The notes beneath the pieces were generated by a model, which was not told the origin of the DNA, did no database searches, and saw only the letters and a list, made by a program, of their open reading frames with translations. Shown piece by piece: positions 1 through 6,385 of a stretch of 12,335 nt of DNA. The position numbers and the translations under genes were made by a program. Numbering within the stretch: the first letter of the stretch is position 1; each line of letters starts with the position of its first letter. Origin of the DNA: Methanoculleus sp. (GTDB lineage: Archaea; Halobacteriota; Methanomicrobia; Methanomicrobiales; Methanoculleaceae); contig JAQVVW010000015.1 of NCBI GenBank assembly GCA_028698765.1, positions 1-12,335 on the forward strand, in the 5' to 3' direction.

Positions 1-245
1 TCCTCTTCTGGACGGGGTGGTTCAACCTGCTGGTCGGGATGTTCAACGCCATACCGATCGTCCCGCTCGACGGCGGCTACATGATGAAGGAAGGCGTGGA
101 ACGGTTCTTCGAGCGGCGGGGCTGGTCTCAATACGCGCAGCGGGTCGTCGCCTCGATCAGCGGGTTCGTGACGGTGATGCTGATCCTCCTCATCACGATG
201 CCGATGATCGTCGCGGCGCTACGGTTCGTGATGACGATGGGGTAA
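1..245 (+). CDS. Site-2 protease family (M50) metallopeptidase, C-terminal fragment
   Basis: This is the last ~80 codons of a gene entering from the left edge; the frame is open from base 3 to a TAA at 243-245. The visible part carries NAIPIVPLDGGYM, the NxxPxxxLDGG signature of M50 intramembrane proteases, whose Asp is the third zinc ligand. An amphipathic stretch (MKEGVERFFERRGW) and one strong membrane helix of about 25 residues follow, then the protein ends. The HExxH zinc site would lie upstream of the window. Members cleave membrane proteins within the bilayer, often in regulated proteolysis; the substrate here cannot be told. It is the only + strand gene and converges on the endonuclease gene. 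Family call is firm; start and full length are unknown. Confidence 0.88.
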   Translation, partial: LFWTGWFNLLVGMFNAIPIVPLDGGYMMKEGVERFFERRGWSQYAQRVVASISGFVTVMLILLITMPMIVAALRFVMTMG

Positions 246-268
246 GATCCGTCTCTTACTTCCTGCCG

Positions 269-283
269 GGGGTCGAGAACCCC
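269..283 (+). terminator. Weak hairpin after the M50 gene
   Basis: GGGGT, a five-base loop CGAGA, and ACCCC form a 5-bp stem 23 bases after the M50 stop codon, inside the 79-base gap between two convergent genes. No T-run follows on the + strand, so this is only a possible transcript end. Confidence 0.25.
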
Positions 284-324
284 TTCACCCTCCGGGTTCC
301 AGCCGCGCGCGGTCGGGGCCGGGG

Positions 325-1092
325 TTATGCTATCTCGTAGAAGTTGTTCAGATGTGAACACAGGGACCGCAGGAACCGGGACCCCGATAAGACCTCGTCC
401 GGCTCGGAGTAGTTCCGGGGCTTCGCCTTATCCTCTTCCTTCGCAAGCAGGTAGCAGACCTCGGAATAGACTCTTTCCCGCACCAGTCTAAGACAGGTCT
501 GGTGATAGCGTTCGATGTAGGAAGCGCCCTTAAACTCCGGGAATACCTCAAAGTGCGGCTCATTATTCCTCACGCTCGTTCGCGATCTCTCACAGTCTTC
601 CAGCAGGAGCATATACCCAAGCCAGGGCGACGGGGACGTTTTGAAGGCTCCCTCCCGGTAGGCAGTCCAGAGATCGTACGCGCTCCCTAAAACCTCCTCG
701 GTCCGGTTGTTAATGTTGTTCCCGAACGAAGGCCCCTTCTGGGATTTCAGTTCAAGGACGGCAACAAGCTCCCTCTTCCCGTCGGGATAGTGTTTGATGA
801 CGATAAGGTCCCACTGCTTTTCAGCACGGAAGTATCCAGGAAGGTCAAGTGATCTCTTCTGTGTGCAGATGTCGCCCTCGGGGACTCCGATATCCACGAG
901 CAGACTTCGGATCAGCGAGAAAAATCCATCCATATGCTTTCCGCCCGTCGCCTCCGAACGAAAGCCCTGATCTCTTACACCACGATCATTCTGATCTTTC
1001 GCCTGAGATGCCCTCTTATCCCAGAAATATCGCACCGCGCTGGAAAAATAGTCCTCCCGGGAAATCTCCCGGAGAATCCTCTCGCTTACCAT
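325..1092 (-). CDS. PaeR7I/XhoI-family type II restriction endonuclease
   Basis: A 255-residue protein. Family hallmarks in order: AVRYFWDKR (19-27), GVRDQGFRS (38-46), TGGKHMDGF (49-57), LPGYFRAEKQWDL (84-96), LELKSQKGPSFGNN (113-126) and NRTEEVLGSAYDLWTAYRE (129-147). The PD-(D/E)XK nuclease core is readable as D95, E114 and K116, all present. Characterised members (PaeR7I, XhoI) cut CTCGAG, so that is the predicted site; specificity drift is possible. The frame is open upstream to 1161, but the ATG at 1090-1092 is chosen because a perfect GGAGGT lies six bases ahead and it clears the methyltransferase stop by 13 bases. Length is near that of family relatives. It lies downstream of, and probably co-transcribed with, the methyltransferase, so modification is made first. 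Local GC (about 47-55% in 60-base samples) is well below the neighbours. Confidence 0.92.
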   Translation of the reverse strand: MVSERILREISREDYFSSAVRYFWDKRASQAKDQNDRGVRDQGFRSEATGGKHMDGFFSLIRSLLVDIGVPEGDICTQKRSLDLPGYFRAEKQWDLIVIKHYPDGKRELVAVLELKSQKGPSFGNNINNRTEEVLGSAYDLWTAYREGAFKTSPSPWLGYMLLLEDCERSRTSVRNNEPHFEVFPEFKGASYIERYHQTCLRLVRERVYSEVCYLLAKEEDKAKPRNYSEPDEVLSGSRFLRSLCSHLNNFYEIA

Positions 1093-1098
1093 GAACCT

Positions 1099-1104
1099 AC
1101 CTCC
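1099..1104 (-). promoter_or_regulatory. Shine-Dalgarno that fixes the endonuclease start
   Basis: GGAGGT on the - strand, six bases before the ATG at 1090-1092. It lies in the 13-base gap after the methyltransferase TGA (1106-1108). It argues against the longer 278-residue reading from 1161, which would overlap the methyltransferase by 56 bases. Confidence 0.8.
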
Positions 1105-1105
1105 A

Positions 1106-2128
1106 TCAGAACAATCGGGACTGTTTTGCCTGATGAGTAAACCGTTCAACCTCCATGACAAAGTATTTTTCTTCTATCTCGACGCTGATGCTGTTTCGGC
1201 CCCACCGCGCTGCGGCGAGGGCAGTCGTTCCCGTACCGCCGAAGGGATCGAGGACTGTATCGCCCACGAACGAGAACATCCGCACAAGCCTCTCGGCCAG
1301 TTCCAGGGGGTAGGGTGCAGGGTGCTCTTTTGTCGATGCCCCTTTGAGATCCCATATCTGGCGGAACCATGCCTTCTGGTTCTCCTCGGATATGACCGAG
1401 AGCAGCCGTGCCTCGAGCGTAGGTTTCCGGTAACCGCCGGGTTTCCTCTGGAAGAGGATATACTCGATATCGTTCTTGACGATCCCGTTGGGTTCATAGG
1501 GCTTGCCCAGGAACGATCCCGGCGAATCTGCCTCAAAACAGGCATTGGCGATCTTGTACCAGATGACCGGCGCCAGGTTGTCAAACCCAATCTTCCGGCA
1601 GTGCTCCTGGATGCTCGCATGGAGAGGCATGACGACATGGCGCCCGGCTTCCCGCCGGGGCAGGCAGACATCGCCGACAACAATGACCAGACGGCCCCCG
1701 GGAACGAGAACCCGGTAGATATGTCTCCAGACCCTGTCAAGTTCCTCTAAAAAGGCCTCGTAGTCCTCAATCTGTCCGAGCTGCTCGTCCTTCTCGGGAT
1801 ATTTCTTGAGCGTCCAGTAGGGAGGCGACGTCACGACCAGATGGACGCTTTCGTCGGGAAGAAATGCAAGATCGCGGCTATCCGCATTTACGAAACGGTG
1901 GTCTGTCGGCAGGTTCCCGGAGATGGCCTCGATCTCTTTTATCAGCGAAAGATCCTTTGCTATCTTCGGGATGGCCCGCTGCCCATCTGTCCTGGCTACT
2001 TCAAAGACCTCGGCCGGCACGTAGTTCTCCAGCGGCTGGTCCTGCCCGGGCTTATTGATAAAAAACAGCCTCTCGGCAACAACGGGGAGCGTTCCCGGCG
2101 GATGAAAAGGTCTTGAACTCATGGCCAC
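1106..2128 (-). CDS. Beta-class DNA methyltransferase (predicted N4-cytosine) of the R-M system
   Basis: A 340-residue S-adenosylmethionine-dependent DNA methyltransferase. Catalytic motif IV, TSPPYW, is at 100-105 and the SAM-binding motif, DPFGGTGTT, at 294-302. Motif IV before motif I defines the beta class. The region between (about 150-270) should hold the target-recognition domain. SPPY/W is typical of N4-methylcytosine enzymes, while N6-adenine enzymes usually have DPPY or NPPY, so m4C is predicted but not certain. The first ~75 residues are an N-terminal extension ahead of the core. Its partner is the endonuclease just downstream, so it should protect that enzyme's site, probably CTCGAG. 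No controller (C) protein gene is seen. Start: GTG at 2128, about 27 bases from a TATA-like box, could be leaderless; the ATG at 2122 (338 residues) is an almost equal alternative. One CTCGAG site (1412-1417) lies inside the gene. Confidence 0.9.
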   Translation of the reverse strand: MAMSSRPFHPPGTLPVVAERLFFINKPGQDQPLENYVPAEVFEVARTDGQRAIPKIAKDLSLIKEIEAISGNLPTDHRFVNADSRDLAFLPDESVHLVVTSPPYWTLKKYPEKDEQLGQIEDYEAFLEELDRVWRHIYRVLVPGGRLVIVVGDVCLPRREAGRHVVMPLHASIQEHCRKIGFDNLAPVIWYKIANACFEADSPGSFLGKPYEPNGIVKNDIEYILFQRKPGGYRKPTLEARLLSVISEENQKAWFRQIWDLKGASTKEHPAPYPLELAERLVRMFSFVGDTVLDPFGGTGTTALAAARWGRNSISVEIEEKYFVMEVERFTHQAKQSRLF

Positions 2129-2150
2129 TCTTTCTATGATTAATATCCCT

Positions 2151-2160
2151 TATTACATAA
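2151..2160 (-). promoter_or_regulatory. Candidate TATA box of the R-M operon
   Basis: TTATGTAATA on the - strand is the most AT-rich run upstream of the methyltransferase. Its centre lies about 27 bases from the GTG at 2128, so transcription would begin at or within a few bases of that codon. No convincing Shine-Dalgarno is present (only GAGTGG ahead of the ATG). Confidence 0.4.
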
Positions 2161-2190
2161 CCGCACCGGAGTTCCTCCCCGGCAGTGCGG
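2161..2190. repeat. Inverted repeat just upstream of the R-M promoter
   Basis: CCGCAC (2161-2166) and GTGCGG (2185-2190) are perfect 6-bp arms around an 18-base centre that can itself form a 3-bp CGG/CCG stem. It directly abuts the candidate TATA box. It may be an upstream regulator site or chance in GC-rich DNA. Nothing else is visible in the rest of the 2191-2331 gap. Confidence 0.25.
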
Positions 2191-2331
2191 CGGGCGCGAT
2201 CCTGAACCACACCACTCCCGCACATGAGCGGCTCCCGTCACCACGGGGGCAACTTCATATCTGCACTCTCATGTTTTCCGTTTCGACCATTAAAGTGCGC
2301 CGTGCGGGGGGTGAAACTGAACCGGCGCGAT

Positions 2332-2362
2332 GCTAAAGAAAAGAACCGGGGCAGTGCCCCGG
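2332..2362 (-). terminator. Intrinsic-type terminator of the substrate-binding protein gene
   Basis: On the - strand, CCGGGGC, loop ACT and GCCCCGG form a perfect 7-bp GC stem. TTCTTTTCTTTA follows. The stem begins only three bases after the TGA at 2366-2368. Confidence 0.7.
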
Positions 2363-2365
2363 CAC

Positions 2366-3625
2366 TCAGGCGCCGACCCACTCGAGTTCCGGAGTGGCGC
2401 CCGCCGACGTGACGCCGTACTGGACGACCGGCAGCCACCGGTAGGCGGCGCCGTCGGCACTCACCGTCCAGAATGTGTAGTGCGCACTCGAGAGGTCGCC
2501 GGCACTGTTCAGGTGCGCCGGCCCGAAGAGGGGGCCGCCGGACTCCTCTGCGGTTCTCCCGACTGCGGTCTTCAGCACGGCGACATCCGCGGTATCGGTC
2601 TCTGTCCGGGCCATGGCGACGATCCAGAGCGCATCATAGGTCGCGAGGCCGTAACCGTCGGGGTGCCGACCGAGGATCTCCCGCATCTTCTGGATGGTGG
2701 CCGTGTTCGACGCGACACTCTCCTGGTTCCAGAGCGCCGGGCAGGTGAACTTCGTCTCTGCCGCGAACCGGGCGGCATTCCCCGTCGCGAGCGAGTCGAG
2801 GAGGACGCTGCCGTCGCACCCGTACCACCGGACCTTCGGCAGGTTCTCTGTCGCTACAGCTGCCTCCATGATCCTGTCCGCCTCGTCGAGGCTGACCAGG
2901 TAGACGGCGACCTTCTCGTTGCCGTGCGCCGCGATCGCCTGAGCCACCCGGGCATCGAGATCCGCCGTCATCGCGCCGTACTCCTGACCCGGGGTGTACC
3001 GGACGCCGTCGAGGACCTTCCCGCCGCCTCTCACAAACGCCGCAGCCGTCAGTTTCTCCAGTTCGTCGCCCCAGACGTCACCGCGCCAGACCGGTACGAT
3101 CGCCGTCACCCCCTGCTTTCTCAGGTAGTATGCCATGACGTCGGCCTGGTAGGTATCCGGCGGCACGAACCGGTAGACGTTGTCGCCCGCAATCGCAAGC
3201 GACGGCGCCGTGCTCATGGTGCTGACGACCAGGATCCCGTGCTCGTCGGCATACGCCCGGACAGCCTCAAGCTCGGCGCTGGTGCCGGGTCCGATGACGA
3301 TCCGGACGCCCTGCTCGTCAAGCGCCCGGAGTTTCGCGAGCGCGACGGCGGGATCGGCCTTTGTGTCCTCGATGATGATTCCGACACGCCGGTCCGACTC
3401 GATCGAGGCAAAGTGGTCGTTGATATCCGCGGCCGCCACCTCGAGGGCGACCCGGCTTGCCTTCCCGCCCCCGGCGTAATCGCCGGAGAGCGGCAGAAGA
3501 GCGCCGACGACGAGACCCGGATCCGCCTCCGGCCCTGCAGGGGCCGTCTCCGACCCCATACACCCGCAGGCGAAGACTGCCGCTGCAAGGAGGAGAAGCA
3601 CGAATGCTGCTGAAGCGTTTCTCAT
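2366..3625 (-). CDS. Solitary ABC-type substrate-binding lipoprotein, branched-chain amino acid/amide family
   Basis: A 419-residue LivK-like periplasmic binding protein (Peripla_BP_6, type I fold). It opens with a lipoprotein signal: R2, a hydrophobic core at 6-18, and FACGC at 18-22 with C20 or C22 as the lipidation site, then a flexible Ser/Pro/Ala linker. The mature domain begins GLVVGALLPLSGDYAGGG, the family's usual first strand and ligand loop. Further hallmarks are IGPGTSAE, VVSTMSTAPSL and YRFVPPDTYQADVMA. Members bind amino acids, amides or other small polar ligands outside the membrane and hand them to a LivHMGF-type importer or act as sensors. No permease or ATPase of that type is nearby, so partner and ligand are unknown. 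The ATG at 3625 has no Shine-Dalgarno; a TATA-like box 26 bases away suggests a leaderless message. Flanking intergenic regions make it a single-gene unit. Confidence 0.88.
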   Translation of the reverse strand: MRNASAAFVLLLLAAAVFACGCMGSETAPAGPEADPGLVVGALLPLSGDYAGGGKASRVALEVAAADINDHFASIESDRRVGIIIEDTKADPAVALAKLRALDEQGVRIVIGPGTSAELEAVRAYADEHGILVVSTMSTAPSLAIAGDNVYRFVPPDTYQADVMAYYLRKQGVTAIVPVWRGDVWGDELEKLTAAAFVRGGGKVLDGVRYTPGQEYGAMTADLDARVAQAIAAHGNEKVAVYLVSLDEADRIMEAAVATENLPKVRWYGCDGSVLLDSLATGNAARFAAETKFTCPALWNQESVASNTATIQKMREILGRHPDGYGLATYDALWIVAMARTETDTADVAVLKTAVGRTAEESGGPLFGPAHLNSAGDLSSAHYTFWTVSADGAAYRWLPVVQYGVTSAGATPELEWVGA

Positions 3626-3642
3626 AGGATTTACTCTATGAG
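3621..3642. repeat. Inverted repeat overlapping the start codon of the binding protein
   Basis: CTCATAG (3621-3627) and CTATGAG (3636-3642) are perfect 7-bp arms with an 8-base spacer. The inner edge covers the ATG at 3623-3625. It could be an operator at the transcription start or an mRNA hairpin hiding the start codon. Confidence 0.4.
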
Positions 3643-3648
3643 ATGAGG

Positions 3649-3655
3649 AATAACC
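3649..3655 (-). promoter_or_regulatory. Candidate TATA box of the binding-protein gene
   Basis: GGTTATT on the - strand, preceded by purine-rich ACGAAAT that could serve as a BRE. Its centre is about 26 bases from the ATG at 3625. The match is weak and rests mainly on position and the missing Shine-Dalgarno. Confidence 0.3.
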
Positions 3656-3797
3656 ATTTCGTTTTGGCCTGCAGCCGCACGCCGAATTAGACCGAAAAAC
3701 AGCCTGAGAGGGAAGATTTTACCTCCCGGAGCATCGAGGACGCCTCACGCCGGGCGCGCCTTCGGCCGGCACGGACGATACCGGGATATGCGTGTCG

Positions 3798-3818
3798 AAA
3801 AAGGGGGGGAAGGCGGGC
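3798..3818 (-). terminator. Pyrimidine-run terminator after the SPFH gene
   Basis: Immediately after the TAG at 3819-3821 the - strand reads through a C7 run into TTTTT (3802-3798). No good stem precedes it, but short T-runs alone can end archaeal transcripts. Confidence 0.35.
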
Positions 3819-4904
3819 CTACCGCTCCTCTCCCTCCCCCATCAAGTCCCGCGGTCTCTTCTGTATCTCCGCGTCGATATTGGTATCGATGCTCCTTGCC
3901 GCCTCTTCCGCGGCCCTGAGCGCCTCCGGGCCCGGGATCTCCCCGAGGATATCCTCTGAGGGGAGTTCCGTGCCTTCCGGGATATCTGCGGACTCGGCGG
4001 TGGCGCCGAGATATTCGGCGGCCTGCTTGACGACGCTCGAGAGCTCGAACGGGAAGATGATCTTCGTCGCCTGACCGTCGGCCATCTTCTTCAAGGCATC
4101 GAGCGAGAGGACCGTGATCGCCCGCTTATCAAGCGGCCGGGTGCCGACCGAGAGTATGCGCAACCCCTGCGCCTCACCCTGTGCCTGAAGAATCCTTGAT
4201 AACCGTTCACCCTCGGCCCGCAGGATCTTGCTCTGCCGCTCGCCCTCGGCCTCCAGGATGATGCTCTGCCGGTGTCCCTCCGCCTTGAGGATCGCGGCAC
4301 GCTTATCGCCGTCCGCCCGGAGGATCGCGGCACGCCGCTCCCGCTCGGCCGCGGTCTGTTCGGTCATCGCCTGTTTGACCGCAGTGGCCGGATCGACCTC
4401 CTTGATCTCCACCCGCTCGACCTTCACGCCCCAGGCGTCGGTCTCCCGGTCCAGGATATCCCGGAGGCGGGTGTTGATGACGTCCCGGTTGTAGAGGACC
4501 TCGTCGAGCTCCATGTCGCCGATGATCCCCCGGAGACTCGTCTGCGCCAGCGCCACCGTCGCCGCCCGATAGTTCATCACTTCGAAGTAGGCCTTCTCGG
4601 GATCGATCACCCGGACGTAGACGATCGCGTCGACGTTCGTCGGGGAGTTGTCCTTCGTGATAACCTCCTGCCGCGGGACGTCCATCACCTCGGTCCGGAG
4701 GTCGAGTTTCTTGACCACCGTGACCAGCGGGACCACCCACCTGAAACCGGGGTTCATCCTCCCGACGTACCGGCCCAGACGGATCTGGAGCCCCTGTTCG
4801 TACGGCTGGACGATCACCACGCCACGGGCGAATATGATGACGATGACGATGATGAGAAAGACCGTGATAAGCCCGGTCCATGGAAACTCTCCGGTTGAAA
4901 GCAT
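3819..4904 (-). CDS. SPFH/Band 7 (stomatin-like) membrane protein
   Basis: A 361-residue protein with one N-terminal membrane helix (about 10-32). An SPFH domain follows (about 30-190), with VVIVQPYEQGLQIRLGRY, NPGFRWVVPLV, DVPRQEVITKDN and WGVKVERVEIKEVDP all typical of stomatins. A charged coiled-coil region comes next; residues 194-248 are five tandem 11-residue units (consensus ILxAEGERQSx). The C-terminal tail from about 300 is acidic and probably disordered. Family members oligomerise into rings or scaffolds on the membrane and organise proteases or transporters. Its partner is the NfeD protein, encoded directly upstream with one base between its TAA and this ATG; AAGGAGG lies nine bases before the start. 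At this length with an NfeD neighbour it resembles slipin/QmcA-type proteins rather than HflK/C. Confidence 0.93.
   Translation of the reverse strand: MLSTGEFPWTGLITVFLIIVIVIIFARGVVIVQPYEQGLQIRLGRYVGRMNPGFRWVVPLVTVVKKLDLRTEVMDVPRQEVITKDNSPTNVDAIVYVRVIDPEKAYFEVMNYRAATVALAQTSLRGIIGDMELDEVLYNRDVINTRLRDILDRETDAWGVKVERVEIKEVDPATAVKQAMTEQTAAERERRAAILRADGDKRAAILKAEGHRQSIILEAEGERQSKILRAEGERLSRILQAQGEAQGLRILSVGTRPLDKRAITVLSLDALKKMADGQATKIIFPFELSSVVKQAAEYLGATAESADIPEGTELPSEDILGEIPGPEALRAAEEAARSIDTNIDAEIQKRPRDLMGEGEER
4161..4325 (-). repeat. Five tandem 33-bp units encoding hendecad repeats
   Basis: Within the SPFH gene, residues 194-248 divide exactly into ILRADGDKRAA, ILKAEGHRQSI, ILEAEGERQSK, ILRAEGERLSR and ILQAQGEAQGL. 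An 11-residue period suits a right-handed or straight coiled coil. The DNA repeats are diverged but still visible as recurring GGATC/GCCCTCGGCC blocks on the + strand. Confidence 0.75.
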
Positions 4905-4905
4905 C

Positions 4906-5364
4906 TTATGTAACCTCCTTCACGACGACGTGCACCCCTTCGGAGCGAACGACGATAATTTTTCTCCCGACCGGGATCTCTCCCGACTCGGAACGGGCGC
5001 TCCACTCCATGCTCCCGAGCCGTACCTTCCCCATGAGTGTCTCCGGATCAACCGGCGCGACCACCGTCCCTTCGAGACCGACGAGCGAGTCCCGGGAGAG
5101 CGTCTTCGGCGGTTCATGCCCGGGCGTGAGGCGGCTGTAGAGCCATACGGTGACCGAGGCCGCCACGATCGCCGCGAGAACCCCGATGACGAGGCCCCAG
5201 GGGGACGTGAGGATATCGACGCCGAGGAGGAGGAGGACTCCGAGGATGATCAGGACTGTCGCAGGGACAGCGATGAAGAACCCGGGCTGGTAGACCTCCA
5301 CCAGGAGCAGCACCGCCCCGAGCACGATCAGAATCCAGCCGAGAGCGATCCCCTCTGCAAGCAT
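4906..5364 (-). CDS. Short NfeD family protein
   Basis: A 152-residue protein with three close membrane helices (about 8-24, 27-48, 53-76), then a soluble C-terminal domain (about 93-152). The NfeD OB-fold pattern is visible: LVGLEGTVVAPVDPE, GKVRLGSMEWSARSESG and IPVGRKIIVV. It lacks the N-terminal ClpP-like serine protease of long NfeD proteins, so it is the short form. Short NfeD proteins are almost always encoded beside an SPFH protein and are thought to bind it through the OB domain; that is the case here, with a one-base gap. The ATG at 5364 has no Shine-Dalgarno (the preceding bases are TCCTCCTT, the opposite complement), but a TATA-like CTTTTAT lies about 27 bases upstream, implying a leaderless message. 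It leads a two-gene operon. Confidence 0.92.
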   Translation of the reverse strand: MLAEGIALGWILIVLGAVLLLVEVYQPGFFIAVPATVLIILGVLLLLGVDILTSPWGLVIGVLAAIVAASVTVWLYSRLTPGHEPPKTLSRDSLVGLEGTVVAPVDPETLMGKVRLGSMEWSARSESGEIPVGRKIIVVRSEGVHVVVKEVT

Positions 5365-5387
5365 AAGGAGGAATGGGGGCGGGCGGG

Positions 5388-5394
5388 ATAAAAG
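5388..5394 (-). promoter_or_regulatory. Candidate TATA box of the nfeD-SPFH operon
   Basis: CTTTTAT on the - strand, in the 49-base gap after the PAP2 gene, is centred about 27 bases from the NfeD ATG. That places the transcription start at or next to the start codon. Confidence 0.45.
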
Positions 5395-5413
5395 AGTATG
5401 GAAAATCTCCTCT

Positions 5414-6385
5414 TCAGATACCGCCCGCCAGATTCAGGCGGGCAAAGAGCATCGGGGCACCGAACGAGACCCAGGCACCGGCGACGGCAGCCTGGAGATA
5501 CAGGAGGATGTAAACAATCCAGGCGGGGTCCGGCGGGATGAGGAGGCCGAACCCGAACCAGACCACCCCCGTCACGACGATCCCGATGGCGTAGCGGAAG
5601 AGACGGCGAGATCCCTTTCTGACGGCGCACATGCTCCCGCGGTGATGCTCCGCGGCGGCGCCGGCGGCAAACCCGAAGAAGAGCCCTGACGCAGTCACGG
5701 CGTCCTGGAGGGAGAGTGGGTGGATCGGTTCGCCGGAGCGCTCGAGCGCCCCCGCCGCCCATGACGCAGGGGCCTGCCAGTCCCCGAGAGAGGCGAGGAC
5801 GGCAAAGGAGAGCAGCGCCAGGATGAGGGAGCCTGCAAACGCGAGGAGCACCTGCCGGGAGAGCGGGAGGGCGGCAACCCTGCGGCCCACCGGTTCCTCA
5901 AGTGCGAGAAACCCGATGAGGACGATGATCCCGACCGCCCAGCCCGCGATGACGTCCACCGGGAAGTGGACCCCGAGCACGACCCGGGATGCGCCGATGA
6001 GAAAGACCAGAGCGACCGCAAAGGCAGAGAAACACCAGCGCCGGGCATCGATGGCAATCAGCCCCCAGAACGTCGCCGCACTCTGGGCGTGCGCCGACGG
6101 CAACCCGAACGACGGATGACTCCCGAGCGCCCGGACCTCCGGGCTGACCCAGTAGGGACGGGGGAGGTGGAACGCAACTTTGAGGGCCTCGTTGAGCCCG
6201 CCCGAGATCCCCAGGAGGAGCCCGAGACGGAGACCGAGGCGCGGGTCCCAGCACCAGTAGAGGATCGCGACGACGAGCAGGTAGAACACAGGCCGCCCGA
6301 TGAACGAAAAGAACTGCATCGGGACCGCGAGCCACGCCGCCTGATCCTGGAGCGCCTGGATGAGCACAATCTGGAAGTCGGTCAT
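5414..6385 (-). CDS. PAP2 superfamily membrane phosphatase with C-terminal extension
   Basis: A 323-residue polytopic protein. All three phosphatase motifs are intact: K69 with R76-P77 (KVAFHLPRP), PSAH at 96-99 (a PSGH variant, catalytic His99), and SRVVLGVH with H140 and D144. Members hydrolyse lipid phosphates such as phosphatidic acid, isoprenyl pyrophosphates or phosphatidylglycerol phosphate at the membrane surface; the substrate is not readable. Membrane segments occupy much of residues 28-165. A further ~150 residues follow the last motif, with about three more hydrophobic segments (near 180-200, 230-250, 265-310), longer than a minimal PAP2 protein. Its ATG overlaps the MarC stop in an ATGA, so translation is coupled. 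In an archaeon an isoprenoid or archaetidyl phosphate substrate would be plausible, but that is inference. Confidence 0.9.
   Translation of the reverse strand: MTDFQIVLIQALQDQAAWLAVPMQFFSFIGRPVFYLLVVAILYWCWDPRLGLRLGLLLGISGGLNEALKVAFHLPRPYWVSPEVRALGSHPSFGLPSAHAQSAATFWGLIAIDARRWCFSAFAVALVFLIGASRVVLGVHFPVDVIAGWAVGIIVLIGFLALEEPVGRRVAALPLSRQVLLAFAGSLILALLSFAVLASLGDWQAPASWAAGALERSGEPIHPLSLQDAVTASGLFFGFAAGAAAEHHRGSMCAVRKGSRRLFRYAIGIVVTGVVWFGFGLLIPPDPAWIVYILLYLQAAVAGAWVSFGAPMLFARLNLAGGI

Noticed and set aside
1093..1161. Longer N-terminus of the endonuclease (start at 1161)
   Set aside because: It would overlap the methyltransferase by 56 bases, and the strong GGAGGT correctly spaced before the ATG at 1092 explains the start.
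1091..1750. Long open frame on the + strand opposite the methyltransferase
   Set aside because: It is antisense to a gene with clear catalytic motifs, has no recognisable motif, and its Pro/Arg-rich composition is typical of an antisense shadow frame.
2330..3613. 427-codon open frame on the + strand opposite the binding-protein gene
   Set aside because: The protein is Arg/Asp/Pro-rich without motifs, while the - strand encodes a full lipoprotein. High third-position GC explains the open antisense frame.
3749..3770. GCCGG/CCGGC dyad between the SPFH and binding-protein genes
   Set aside because: A 5-bp GC-only dyad with a 12-base centre is expected by chance in this composition and has no T-run or gene boundary near it.
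4272..4898. Open frame on the + strand opposite the SPFH gene
   Set aside because: Repetitive His/Asp/Arg composition mirrors the coiled-coil codons of the real gene; no ribosome site or motif.
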